Below, piece by piece: positions 8,603-16,372 of a DNA stretch of 64,000 bases. The DNA comes from JBMOPD01 sp049323615 (GTDB lineage: Bacteria > Bacillota > Desulfotomaculia > Desulfotomaculales > Desulfocucumaceae): assembly GCA_049323615.1 (NCBI GenBank), contig JBMOPD010000009.1, forward strand, positions 31,109-95,108. The letters run 5' to 3'. The notes under the pieces were generated by a model that saw only the letters and a program-made list of their open reading frames with translations, was not told where the DNA came from and ran no database searches. Both the position numbers and the translations under genes were made by a program. The first letter of the stretch is position 1. Every line of letters begins with the position of its first letter.

Positions 8603-10530
8603 CCAGGTTGTTTGAGCCAATCGCCATCGGCCGGGTGACCGTTCCCAACCGGATCGTGTCCACCGCCCACGGCACGGGTTTTTGCTCGTCCGGTGGGGAA
8701 TTTACCGGGAGGCTGCTGCGGTATCAGGGCGCCAGGGCCAGGGGCGGGGCTGGGCTGATCGTCGTCGAGTCCAGCTACGTCCGCTCCCCGTACTGGCCGA
8801 CGGAGGCCGGACTGGCCCGGGACGACCAGGTCCCGGGGCTTGCCCGGCTGGTGGATGAAATCCACCGCAACGGGGCCAGGGTATTTGTCCAGCTGCACCA
8901 CGCCGGGCGCGAACTGCGGCAGGCCGTGGCCGGGGAGCCTCCCTGCGGCCCTTCCGTTCCGCCGGACACCTGGGAGCCCATGCACAGGGTCAGGTTCAGG
9001 TATTCTCCGGCGGAACCGGCCCGGGTCCTGGACAGGGCCGGCATCCGCCAACTGGTGGAGGATTTTGCCCTGGCGGCCTGCCGGGCCATGCGGGCCGGGG
9101 CCGACGGCGTGGAGATACACGGGGCGCACGGTTATGTGGTCAGCCATTTTCTGTCCCCGGCCACTAACTGGCGGGACGACGAGTACGGCGGGGACGCCGG
9201 GGGCCGCACCCGCTTCGCCGTGGAAATCATCCGCCGTATCAAGGAACTCGCCGGTGCGGATTTTGTGGTGGGCATCCGGATCAACGGCAGCGACTACGTG
9301 CGGGGCGGGGTGGATCCGGCCATGGCCGCAGACCACGCCAGGCGGTTGGAGGAAGCCGGAGCGGATTACCTCAACGTGTCCGCCGGCTTCTACGGTTCCT
9401 ACCCGGCCACCATCCTGCCCATGGGCGAGCCCCCCGGAATATTCACCCACCTGGCGGCCAGGGTGAAGCAGGCGGTGGGCGTTCCGGTAATCACCGCCGG
9501 GCGGATAAACGATCCCCGGTTGGCGGAGCAGGTCCTGAGGGACGGCAAGGCGGACCTGGTGGGCATGACCAGGGCCTTACTGGCCGACCCGGAGATGCCC
9601 CTGAAGGCCGGGCGGGGCGCCTTCGCGGAAATCCGCCGGTGCGTCGGCTGCCTGGCCTGCATTGACCGGATGATTGACGGCGGTATTCGCTGCCTCGTCA
9701 ACCCCGAGGCGGGCCGTGAGGGCCAGGTACCGCTGGGCCGGGCCGGCCGGAAAAAAAGGGTGCTGGTCATTGGGGCCGGGCCGGCCGGTTTAAAGGCCGC
9801 CGAAACGGCCGCCCTGCGGGGCCACCGGGTGACGGTTTTTGAAAGGGAGCCTTTCCCGGGCGGCAAACTCCGCTATGCCGCCATGGTTCCCACCCGGGGG
9901 GAAATGCTGGAACCCGTGAAATACCTGGAGGCCAGGCTGGAAAACCTGGGTGTCAAGATTGAGTGGGACGAGGCGGATGTGGAAACCGTCAGGCGGCTGG
10001 CACCTGATGCGGTGATTGTGGCCACCGGCGCAAGAAAACTGGTTCCGCAGCATTGCCACGGCGGGCCGGGGGTTTGTCACGCCGTGGACGTCTTTGCCCA
10101 GGAGGCCGAGGTGGGTGTGAAAGTGCTGGTTATCGGCGGTTCCCTGATTGCCCTGCAGACGGCGGACTGGCTGGCTGAAAGGGGGAGGGAAGTAACCGTC
10201 ATTGCCCCGGAAAGAAGGCTTTTGCCCGATTTTTACGGGGTCAGCCTTTTCTACATCCGCAACCGCCTGGGCATGCTGGGGGTGGAGATCATCAAACCGG
10301 CCCGCCTGCATAACGTGAGCGGCGACACCGTAACGGTGGACCGGGAGGGGAAAATGATCTCCATAGCCGGGGTGGAGACTCTGGTTTACACCGATTTTGC
10401 CCCGGACCGGGGACTGGCCGCCGGCCTGGCCGGGATCGGCTGCCCGGTGGAGGTGATCGGGTCTGCCCACAGGCCGGGGCCGGCCGTTGACGCCATGCAG
10501 CAGGGGTTCGATGCCGGCAGGGAATTGTGA
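8590..10530 (+). CDS. 2,4-dienoyl-CoA reductase-like / old yellow enzyme Fe-S flavoprotein
   Basis: A 646-residue protein with the layout of FadH/bile-acid dehydrogenase-type reductases: an N-terminal FMN TIM barrel (about 1-340, with VEIHGAHGYVVSHFLSP and DEYGG), a 4Fe-4S Cys cluster (C350, C353, C356, C367 in RCVGCLACIDRM...IRC), then an FAD/NAD(P) module starting VLVIGAGPAGLKAAET near 394. Spacing of the cluster cysteines (CxxCxxC-x10-C) is one residue tighter at two places than in E. coli FadH. Such enzymes reduce conjugated dienoyl-CoAs or related enones with NAD(P)H. The start overlaps the citryl-CoA-lyase-like gene. A terminator-like inverted repeat follows. Confidence 0.9.
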   Translation: MPGITRLFEPIAIGRVTVPNRIVSTAHGTGFCSSGGEFTGRLLRYQGARARGGAGLIVVESSYVRSPYWPTEAGLARDDQVPGLARLVDEIHRNGARVFVQLHHAGRELRQAVAGEPPCGPSVPPDTWEPMHRVRFRYSPAEPARVLDRAGIRQLVEDFALAACRAMRAGADGVEIHGAHGYVVSHFLSPATNWRDDEYGGDAGGRTRFAVEIIRRIKELAGADFVVGIRINGSDYVRGGVDPAMAADHARRLEEAGADYLNVSAGFYGSYPATILPMGEPPGIFTHLAARVKQAVGVPVITAGRINDPRLAEQVLRDGKADLVGMTRALLADPEMPLKAGRGAFAEIRRCVGCLACIDRMIDGGIRCLVNPEAGREGQVPLGRAGRKKRVLVIGAGPAGLKAAETAALRGHRVTVFEREPFPGGKLRYAAMVPTRGEMLEPVKYLEARLENLGVKIEWDEADVETVRRLAPDAVIVATGARKLVPQHCHGGPGVCHAVDVFAQEAEVGVKVLVIGGSLIALQTADWLAERGREVTVIAPERRLLPDFYGVSLFYIRNRLGMLGVEIIKPARLHNVSGDTVTVDREGKMISIAGVETLVYTDFAPDRGLAAGLAGIGCPVEVIGSAHRPGPAVDAMQQGFDAGREL

Positions 10531-10600
10531 TGCGGAGCTGTTAGAATAAGGCTATTAAAGTAAATCGCAATGCAGGAAAACGAACAATAGATTAATAAAG

Positions 10601-10636
10601 TGTTCGGGAAATGAACTGAATTGTTCATTTTTCTTT
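10601..10636 (+). promoter_or_regulatory. Inverted repeat: putative activator site, possibly also a terminator
   Basis: TGTTCGGG is followed by an 8-bp perfect dyad, AAATGAAC (10609-10616), a 6-base spacer, and GTTCATTT (10623-10630), then a T-rich run. Almost the same block recurs at 28329-28366. In both places the dyad centre lies about 70 bp upstream of the -24 GG of a sigma-54 promoter, the usual range for an enhancer-binding protein. The following T-run means it could also end transcription of the gene finishing at 10530. Confidence 0.65.
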
Positions 10637-10686
10637 TTTATGTCCGGTACCGGTTTATGTTCGATTGTAATTCAGTTCCTTTTGAG

Positions 10687-10702
10687 TGGCATCTATTTTG
10701 CA
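10687..10702 (+). promoter_or_regulatory. Sigma-54 (-24/-12) promoter
   Basis: TGGCATCTATTTTGCA has GG at 10688-10689 and GC at 10700-10701, the exact 12-base period expected for sigma-54 polymerase (consensus TGGCAC-N5-TTGCA). It lies 50 bp before the SDR gene at 10752 in a 221-bp intergenic space, about 70 bp downstream of the inverted repeat. The predicted start is near 10713. Confidence 0.75.
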
Positions 10703-10751
10703 AACTGGAAAGTTAAGCGGTTAAATTAATAAGAAATTTGGAGGAGTGAGG

Positions 10752-11495
10752 ATGAGATTTGCGGGCAAGGTGGCGGTAGTGACCGGGTCGGCCAGGGGGA
10801 TAGGGAAGGCTATCGCCCTGGGCCTTGTAAGGGAGGGGGCGGCGGTCACCATTTGCGACATCGACGGGAAGGCTTGCGAGGAGACGGTGCAGGAAATCAA
10901 AGACAGCGGCGGCAGGGCCATCGGGGTGACCGCCGACGTGTCGAGACCGGAAGATGCTGAAAAGATTATCGAACAGACCGTCAGCGCCTTCGGAAGGCTT
11001 GATATCTTGGTTAACAACGCCGGCACGTTGAAAGACATGCCCATCCGGGACATGACCGAGGAAAATTGGGATAAGGTCATAGATACCTGTTTAAAGGGGA
11101 GCTTTCTCTGTTCCAAATACGCTTCGGAACACATGATCAAGCAGAATTACGGCAAGATCGTCAATATTTCTTCCCGGGCCTACCTGGGGAACCCCGGCCA
11201 GGCCAACTATTCCTCGGCCAAGGCCGGCATCGTGGGCCTGACCAGGGCCCTGGCCAAGGAATTGGGGAGGTATTATATCAATGTGAACGCTGTGGCCCCC
11301 GGGCTGATTGAAACGGATGCGCTGAGGAGCCTACCCAAGTACGAGATGATCGTGGAGCGGCAGAAAAAAGACACGCCCATCCCGCGCATCGGTGTCCCGG
11401 AGGACGTGGCCGGCGCCGTCCTGTTCCTGGCTTCCGACGATGCCTCCTACATCACCGGGGACGTGCTGCACGTTACCGGGGGGCGGTTTGGTTAA
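10752..11495 (+). CDS. Short-chain dehydrogenase/reductase, 3-hydroxyacyl-CoA dehydrogenase-like
   Basis: A protein of about 247 residues of the classical SDR family: nucleotide site VTGSARGIG (about residue 9), NNAG near 88, and the catalytic Ser and Tyr-x3-Lys in ISSRAYLGNPGQANYSSAK (near 140-160). It likely oxidises a 3-hydroxyacyl-CoA or cyclic alcohol with NAD(P)+. ATG 10752 follows GGAGG by 7 bp; the upstream GTG 10746 overlaps the ribosome site. It is the first gene after the sigma-54 promoter and leads a run with DUF35, thiolase, MaoC and ACAD, a natural beta-oxidation order. Confidence 0.9.
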   Translation: MRFAGKVAVVTGSARGIGKAIALGLVREGAAVTICDIDGKACEETVQEIKDSGGRAIGVTADVSRPEDAEKIIEQTVSAFGRLDILVNNAGTLKDMPIRDMTEENWDKVIDTCLKGSFLCSKYASEHMIKQNYGKIVNISSRAYLGNPGQANYSSAKAGIVGLTRALAKELGRYYINVNAVAPGLIETDALRSLPKYEMIVERQKKDTPIPRIGVPEDVAGAVLFLASDDASYITGDVLHVTGGRFG

Positions 11496-11520
11496 AATTG
11501 TTCAGGGGAGGGAAGGGAAC

Positions 11521-11946
11521 GTGGATTGCAATAAAAAGCAGGTTCCTTTGAAGGAAGGATTGTGGCTGCTCTCAGACGGGGAAGTGCGTTTGGTTGGAAG
11601 CGGCTGCAGCCTCTGCGGCGAAATCTTTTTCCCGAAAAAGGAAAGTAAATTTTGCCCCCACTGCCAGCGAGAGGGATTGCAGGACGTGATCCTCGGCAAC
11701 CGGGGCAAGATCAGTACCTATACAGTGGTGTGCCAGCAGCCGGCGGGCGGTTTTTATAAAGGGCCCGTGCCTTATGCCTACGGTGTGGTACAGCTGCCGG
11801 AGGGGGTAAATGTGGAGACCCTGTTTACCGGTTGCGATCTCGGGAAGATCAAAACGGGCCTGGAGGCCCGCCTGGTCATCGAGAAACTGCACGAGGCGGA
11901 AGACGGGACGGAGGTTGTGACCTACAAGTTCGTTCCCGAGGTGTAG
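11521..11946 (+). CDS. DUF35 OB-fold protein with zinc ribbon (thiolase partner)
   Basis: A 141-residue protein with an N-terminal rubredoxin-like zinc ribbon (CSLCGEIFFPKKESKFCPHC, CxxC-x12-CxxC) followed by an OB fold. This two-domain family is typically encoded next to SCP-x-type thiolases and forms a complex with them; BbsA of the BbsAB benzoylsuccinyl-CoA thiolase is the studied case. GTG 11521 follows GGGAGGGAAGG. The thiolase gene starts 31 bp downstream, supporting a complex. Three other DUF35 domains are in this window (40042, 44816, 59877). Confidence 0.9.
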   Translation: MDCNKKQVPLKEGLWLLSDGEVRLVGSGCSLCGEIFFPKKESKFCPHCQREGLQDVILGNRGKISTYTVVCQQPAGGFYKGPVPYAYGVVQLPEGVNVETLFTGCDLGKIKTGLEARLVIEKLHEAEDGTEVVTYKFVPEV

Positions 11947-11977
11947 GCGCTGCAAATAATTTTTGGGGGGGAAAGCC

Positions 11978-13138
11978 ATGAAACCGCCGTATAAGGGAAG
12001 GGAAGTGGTGGTGGCCGGCGTCGGCATCACCAGGTGGGGGTATTACCCGGAGAGGGAATCGTACGAGTTGGCGGCGGAAGCCATTATCAACGCCCTTAAG
12101 GACGCTGAAATGGAGTGGCAGGAGGTGGAAACCGCCTTTTGCGGCAGCGTGTACCAGGGCACCGGTTCCGGACACCAGGCCGTCAGGGAGGTGGGCCTGA
12201 CCGGCATCCCCGTTGTCAACGTGGAAAACGCCTGTTCCAGCGGGTCTTCGGCCTTCCGGCTGGCCTACCAGGCGGTGGCCTCGGGGCTGTATGACGTGGC
12301 GCTGGCGGTGGGGTTTGAAAAGATGCCCCGGGGTCCTATTCCCAGCACCGCCTTTCGCCCCCTGGAACTGAAAATGGGCTTTAACGTGCAGCCCGCCAAT
12401 TACGCCCTGGAAACCCTGGCCTACATGGAGGAGTGCGGCGCCACCGAGGAGGATTTCGCCCTGGTTGCGGTAAAAAACCGCAAGAACGGGGCGTTGAATC
12501 CCAATGCCCGTTTTCAGGAGCCCGTCACCCTGGAAGAGGTGATGAACTCCAGGATGGTGGCCAGCCCGCTCCGGCTGCTCCACTGCTGCCCGCTGGCGGA
12601 CGGCGCGGCTGGTTTTATTCTCTGCAGCCGGGAAAAGCTGCGGTCGAAAAGCAGGGCCGTGACGGTGGCGGCCTCCGTGCTGACTTCGGGGGTGTACGGC
12701 GAAGCGGTATACCAGTGCGGCACGGTAAGCAGCGTCAAGTTCCCGCCTGCGGAGGGCATAATTGAAATGTCCGCCCGGCAGGCATACGAGTGTGCCGGCT
12801 GCGGCCCCGAAGACATGGACGTGATCCAGGTTTACGACAGCATGGCGCCCGGGGAACTCTGGGACATCGAGAAGCTGGGGTTTTGTCCCAAGGGGGAAGC
12901 CCCCAGGCTTTTGCGGGAGGGGGTCTTCGACCTGGACGGAAAGATCCCGGCCAATACTGACGGCGGGCTGATCTCCAGGGGGCATCCCCTTGGCGCCACG
13001 GGGTGCGGGCAGATATACGAGGTGGTTTTGCAATTGAGGGGGGAAGCGGGGCCCAGGCAGGTCAAGGGGGCGAAGGCCGGCCTTTGCCACGCCATGGGGG
13101 CGGGCCCGAACAGCTCGATAACCATTCTTAAAAAGTAG
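11978..13138 (+). CDS. SCP-x-type thiolase
   Basis: A 386-residue thiolase-fold protein. The nucleophile lies in VENACSSGSSA (C86), and the two other active-site elements are RGHPLGATG and GLCHAMGAG near the C-terminus. This is the lipid-transfer-protein-type thiolase family, which cleaves branched or unusual 3-ketoacyl-CoAs with CoA. ATG 11978 lies six bases after a G-run ribosome site. It is paired with the DUF35 protein just upstream, probably as its obligate partner. All catalytic residues are present, so it is likely active; substrate unknown. Confidence 0.9.
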   Translation: MKPPYKGREVVVAGVGITRWGYYPERESYELAAEAIINALKDAEMEWQEVETAFCGSVYQGTGSGHQAVREVGLTGIPVVNVENACSSGSSAFRLAYQAVASGLYDVALAVGFEKMPRGPIPSTAFRPLELKMGFNVQPANYALETLAYMEECGATEEDFALVAVKNRKNGALNPNARFQEPVTLEEVMNSRMVASPLRLLHCCPLADGAAGFILCSREKLRSKSRAVTVAASVLTSGVYGEAVYQCGTVSSVKFPPAEGIIEMSARQAYECAGCGPEDMDVIQVYDSMAPGELWDIEKLGFCPKGEAPRLLREGVFDLDGKIPANTDGGLISRGHPLGATGCGQIYEVVLQLRGEAGPRQVKGAKAGLCHAMGAGPNSSITILKK

Positions 13139-13188
13139 TTTGCGACTTTTTACCCCGCGAATCGATAGCGAATTGGAGGGCGTCAAAA

Positions 13189-13653
13189 ATGGCTGAACCG
13201 GCACTCTACTTTGAAGACCTCGAAGTCGGGGCCAGGTTTTCATCTTCCGCCCGGACGGTTACCGAGGCGGATATTGTAAACTTTGCAGGCGTTTCGGGGG
13301 ATTATAACGCACTGCACGTGGATGCGGAGTACGCTAAAAACTCAATTTTCGGAGAACGGGTGGCCCACGGGCTGCTGGGCCTGGTAATAGCCTCCGGCCT
13401 GTTCACCGGTACGGATCTAAACGCCAGGTGCAGCAAGTCGTTGCTTGCCTTGCTGGGGATAGATTCCTGGAAATTTAAGGGGCCGCTTAAAATCGGCGAC
13501 ACTGTTCACCTGGAGATCGAAGTGGCTGACAAGAGGGAGACCAGCAGGCCGGACCGGGGAGTGGTGGTCTTCAGGAGAATACTGGTTAACCAAAGAGGCG
13601 AGGTTGTCCAGGAGGGCCAGTGGCCGATGCTGATCCTGAAGAAAAACTCATGA
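13189..13653 (+). CDS. MaoC-like enoyl-CoA hydratase
   Basis: A 154-residue hot-dog protein with the hydratase signature TEADIVNFAGVSGDYNALH and ERVAHGLLGLV at about residues 24-65, holding the catalytic Asp/His pair. Compared with its paralogues at 5083 and 19335, the DWYPLH stretch reads DYNALH, so its substrate pocket may differ. It lies between the SCP-x thiolase and an acyl-CoA dehydrogenase, filling the hydration step of this module. Confidence 0.87.
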   Translation: MAEPALYFEDLEVGARFSSSARTVTEADIVNFAGVSGDYNALHVDAEYAKNSIFGERVAHGLLGLVIASGLFTGTDLNARCSKSLLALLGIDSWKFKGPLKIGDTVHLEIEVADKRETSRPDRGVVVFRRILVNQRGEVVQEGQWPMLILKKNS

Positions 13654-13686
13654 TTACAGCCTTACGGCGCAGGTGGGGGGTTGATT

Positions 13687-14835
13687 ATGGACCTGGAACT
13701 ATCCGAAGAGCAGCGCATGATTAAGGAAACGGTCAGGCGGTTTCTTGACAAGGAAATCCGCCCGCTGGTGGACGAATATGAAAAATCCGGGCGGCCGGTG
13801 TCGAAGGAAATTGTTAAAAAACTCATTCCCTTCGGTTTTTTGGGGGGGCTCCTGTCCAGAGAGGCAGGCGGTGATGAACTGACTTACACCACCTACTTTT
13901 TGATGATTGAGGAACTGTCCAGGGTGTGGCCTTCCCTGCGGGCCACGGTAAGCATCAGCAATTCGGTGCTGACCCACATCTACGAGTACGGAACCGAGGA
14001 GCAGCGGAAAAGGTTCATGGAGCCGCTGTTAAAGGGCGACGCCATTGGCTTTTTTGCCCTTACGGAGCCCAACGTGGGTTCCGATACTTCCAGCATTGAG
14101 GCCACTGCTGTCTTAAAGGGCGACAAGTGGGTCATAAACGGCACCAAGATGTTTATTACCAACGGCGTGGAGGGCGACCTCGGGATTGTCATCGCCCAGA
14201 CCGACAAGTCCAGGGGGATCGACGGGATCGCCGCCTTTATAGTGGAGAAGGAAATGGGTTACAAGGCCAGGCCCGTCGAAAAGATGGGAACGGTCAGCTG
14301 CCCCTTCGCCGAGCTGGTTTTCGAGGACTGCGCGGTTCCGGCGGAGAACCTGCTCGGCAGGGTCGGCGACGGCCTGCGCCAGGGCCTGAAGTTTTTAAAC
14401 AGCGCCAGGGCCATGGTGGCCTTTATTGCGGCGGGAGTGGCCCAGGCCTGTGTGGACGCCGCCGTTGAGTACGCCAGGAACCGCGTCCAGTTCGGCAAGC
14501 CAATCGGGGCCTTTCAACTTATTCAGGCCAAGATCAGCGATATGGTCACCATGACCAGCGCCATGCGGCTGCTGGGGCTTCAGGCCAGCGACCTGCTGGA
14601 CAAGGGCAGGCCGTGCGTAAGGGAAGCGTCAATGGCCAAGCTCTTTGCCACCGACAACGTGCTCAGGGTGGCTGAGGACGCGCTGCAGATCCACGGCGGG
14701 TACGGCTACACCAAGGAGTTCCCCGTGGAGCGGTATTACCGCGACATCCGCTACTTCACCATAGCCGAAGGTACCAATGAGATGCAAAGGCTGATCATCG
14801 GGCGGGACGTGCTGGGCATTTCTGCCTTTAAGTAA
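13687..14835 (+). CDS. Acyl-CoA dehydrogenase
   Basis: A 382-residue FAD enzyme with the usual signatures ALTEPNVGSD (near 120), the GTKMFITNG substrate loop, and a C-terminal AEGTNEMQRLIIGRDVLG that carries the catalytic glutamate (about E361) in the medium/short-chain position. It oxidises an acyl-CoA to the 2-enoyl-CoA and passes electrons to an ETF not encoded here. ATG 13687 follows AGGTGGGGGG. It is the only one of the five full ACADs here with Glu at this classical site. Confidence 0.93.
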   Translation: MDLELSEEQRMIKETVRRFLDKEIRPLVDEYEKSGRPVSKEIVKKLIPFGFLGGLLSREAGGDELTYTTYFLMIEELSRVWPSLRATVSISNSVLTHIYEYGTEEQRKRFMEPLLKGDAIGFFALTEPNVGSDTSSIEATAVLKGDKWVINGTKMFITNGVEGDLGIVIAQTDKSRGIDGIAAFIVEKEMGYKARPVEKMGTVSCPFAELVFEDCAVPAENLLGRVGDGLRQGLKFLNSARAMVAFIAAGVAQACVDAAVEYARNRVQFGKPIGAFQLIQAKISDMVTMTSAMRLLGLQASDLLDKGRPCVREASMAKLFATDNVLRVAEDALQIHGGYGYTKEFPVERYYRDIRYFTIAEGTNEMQRLIIGRDVLGISAFK

Positions 14836-14876
14836 AAGGGGCATCCAAAATCAGCTATAGCGGAGGTTTATAAATA

Positions 14877-15506
14877 ATGAAGATAGTGGCAGTGAACGGC
14901 AGTCACCGAAAGGGTAAGAACACCGCCCGGATGCTGCTGGAGGTACTGGCGGGGGCCCGGGCCGGGGGCGCCGAGACGGAACTGATCGAGCTGATGGAAT
15001 ATGACATCAGGTTCTGCCGGGCCTGCAACCATTGCTTGCAAGAGACCAGGTGCAGCATCCGTGACGACATGGACGTCATCGGCCCCAAGTTGCTTGATGC
15101 CGACGGAATTGTGCTCGGTTCCCCGGCATACTGGGTGAATGTCACCGCGGCCATGAAGAACTTCATGGACCGCACCCGCTGGATGCACATGCGCGAAAAC
15201 CTTTTGGAAGGCAGGGTGGGGGCGGTGGTTACCCACGCCGCTCTGCGCAACGGCGGACAGGAGTTGGCGGCCCATGCGCTGGAAAAATTTTTAAGGGGAC
15301 ACGGTTTGATACTTGTAGATGGCAGAGGTCCGGGGGGTCCCATTTACAATACGGGTGCCTTTGGCACGATGTTCGACGGCCTTGATGGTGAGCGGCTCCT
15401 CTATAAAAAGAGTGTGGCGGAGGATGACCTGGCCATGCGTTTTTGCAAGCAGATGGGCCGGAACATGGTGCATATGATCAAAAAAATAAGGCGGTGTGAC
15501 AGCTAA
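14877..15506 (+). CDS. Iron-sulfur flavoprotein-like FMN reductase
   Basis: A 209-residue flavodoxin-fold protein (KIVAVNGSHRKGKNTA at the start, GSPAYWVNVTAAMKNFMDR near 80). At about residues 45-62 a compact Cys motif FCRACNHCLQETRC (CxxCxxC-x5-C) matches Isf-type flavoproteins that bind 4Fe-4S plus FMN. It resembles the gene at 5510 but with shorter cluster spacing. It follows the ACAD by 41 bp with CGGAGG before ATG. It may carry electrons from the acyl-CoA dehydrogenase to other acceptors (inference). Confidence 0.85.
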   Translation: MKIVAVNGSHRKGKNTARMLLEVLAGARAGGAETELIELMEYDIRFCRACNHCLQETRCSIRDDMDVIGPKLLDADGIVLGSPAYWVNVTAAMKNFMDRTRWMHMRENLLEGRVGAVVTHAALRNGGQELAAHALEKFLRGHGLILVDGRGPGGPIYNTGAFGTMFDGLDGERLLYKKSVAEDDLAMRFCKQMGRNMVHMIKKIRRCDS

Positions 15507-15551
15507 ACGCGGGAATACTCGAAATTTAAAAAAATTTTGGAGGTATGAAAG

Positions 15552-16310
15552 ATGCGGTTCAAGGACAGGGTTGCCATTGTTACGGCTTCTGCGGGGGCGG
15601 GTATCGGCAAAGCCTGTGTGGAGGCCTTCGCCAGGGAGGGCGCCCACGTGGTGGTGACCGATATACACGAAAAAAGAATCATGGAAACGGCGGAAAACAT
15701 CGCCGGGACATACGGCGTAAAAACGCTGGGAATAGTTTGTGATGTCAGCAATGCCGGGCAGGTTAACGAACTGGTGGCCAGGGCGAAGGAGAAATTCGGG
15801 CGCATCGACATCCTGGTGAACAACGCCGGCCGGGAAACCCTGGCCCAGTGTCGGGACATGACCGATGAACAGTGGAGGCTGGTGATGAGCGTCTGCCTGG
15901 ACGGCACCTTTTACTGCACCAGGGCCGTTCTGCCCCATATGATCGAACAGAACTACGGGCGACTGATCCACATTTCATCGGTCAACGCCTTTATCGGGGC
16001 CACTGACGGGGAGAGCCACTACTGCGCCGCCAAGGCCGCCATCGCGGCATTTTCCCGCGTTGTGGCGGCGGAAAACGCCGGGTACAACATCACCTCCAAC
16101 GTGGTGGCGCCGGGATTGATCATGAACGAGTTCCTGAAGAGGATTTATCCCGAGGAATTTTTTAAGCGCCTGGTGGACATGTGCCCGAAGGGCCGGGCGG
16201 GCAGGCCGGAGGATGTGGCCAACGCGGTGTTGTTCTTTGCCCAGGAAAATTCGGACTTTATTACGGGGGATATTATGACGGTTTCCGGAGGGCTTTACAT
16301 GCACGCCTGA
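15552..16310 (+). CDS. Short-chain dehydrogenase/reductase
   Basis: A 252-residue SDR. The nucleotide motif is slightly divergent (VTASAGAGIGKA in place of TGxxxGIG), while NNAGRETLAQ near 90 and the catalytic Ser plus YCAAK near 155 are intact. The C-terminal FITGDIMTVSGG is typical of FabG-like enzymes. ATG 15552 follows TTGGAGG. It probably oxidises a hydroxyacyl-CoA; placement before the CoA-transferase and amidohydrolase suggests a separate module from the SDR at 10752. Confidence 0.88.
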   Translation: MRFKDRVAIVTASAGAGIGKACVEAFAREGAHVVVTDIHEKRIMETAENIAGTYGVKTLGIVCDVSNAGQVNELVARAKEKFGRIDILVNNAGRETLAQCRDMTDEQWRLVMSVCLDGTFYCTRAVLPHMIEQNYGRLIHISSVNAFIGATDGESHYCAAKAAIAAFSRVVAAENAGYNITSNVVAPGLIMNEFLKRIYPEEFFKRLVDMCPKGRAGRPEDVANAVLFFAQENSDFITGDIMTVSGGLYMHA

Positions 16311-16372
16311 TCTGGGGCCGTCGGCCGCTGCAGGGGTGTCGGGCCGTACTGTGATGAAAGGGGCGGGGCTGA

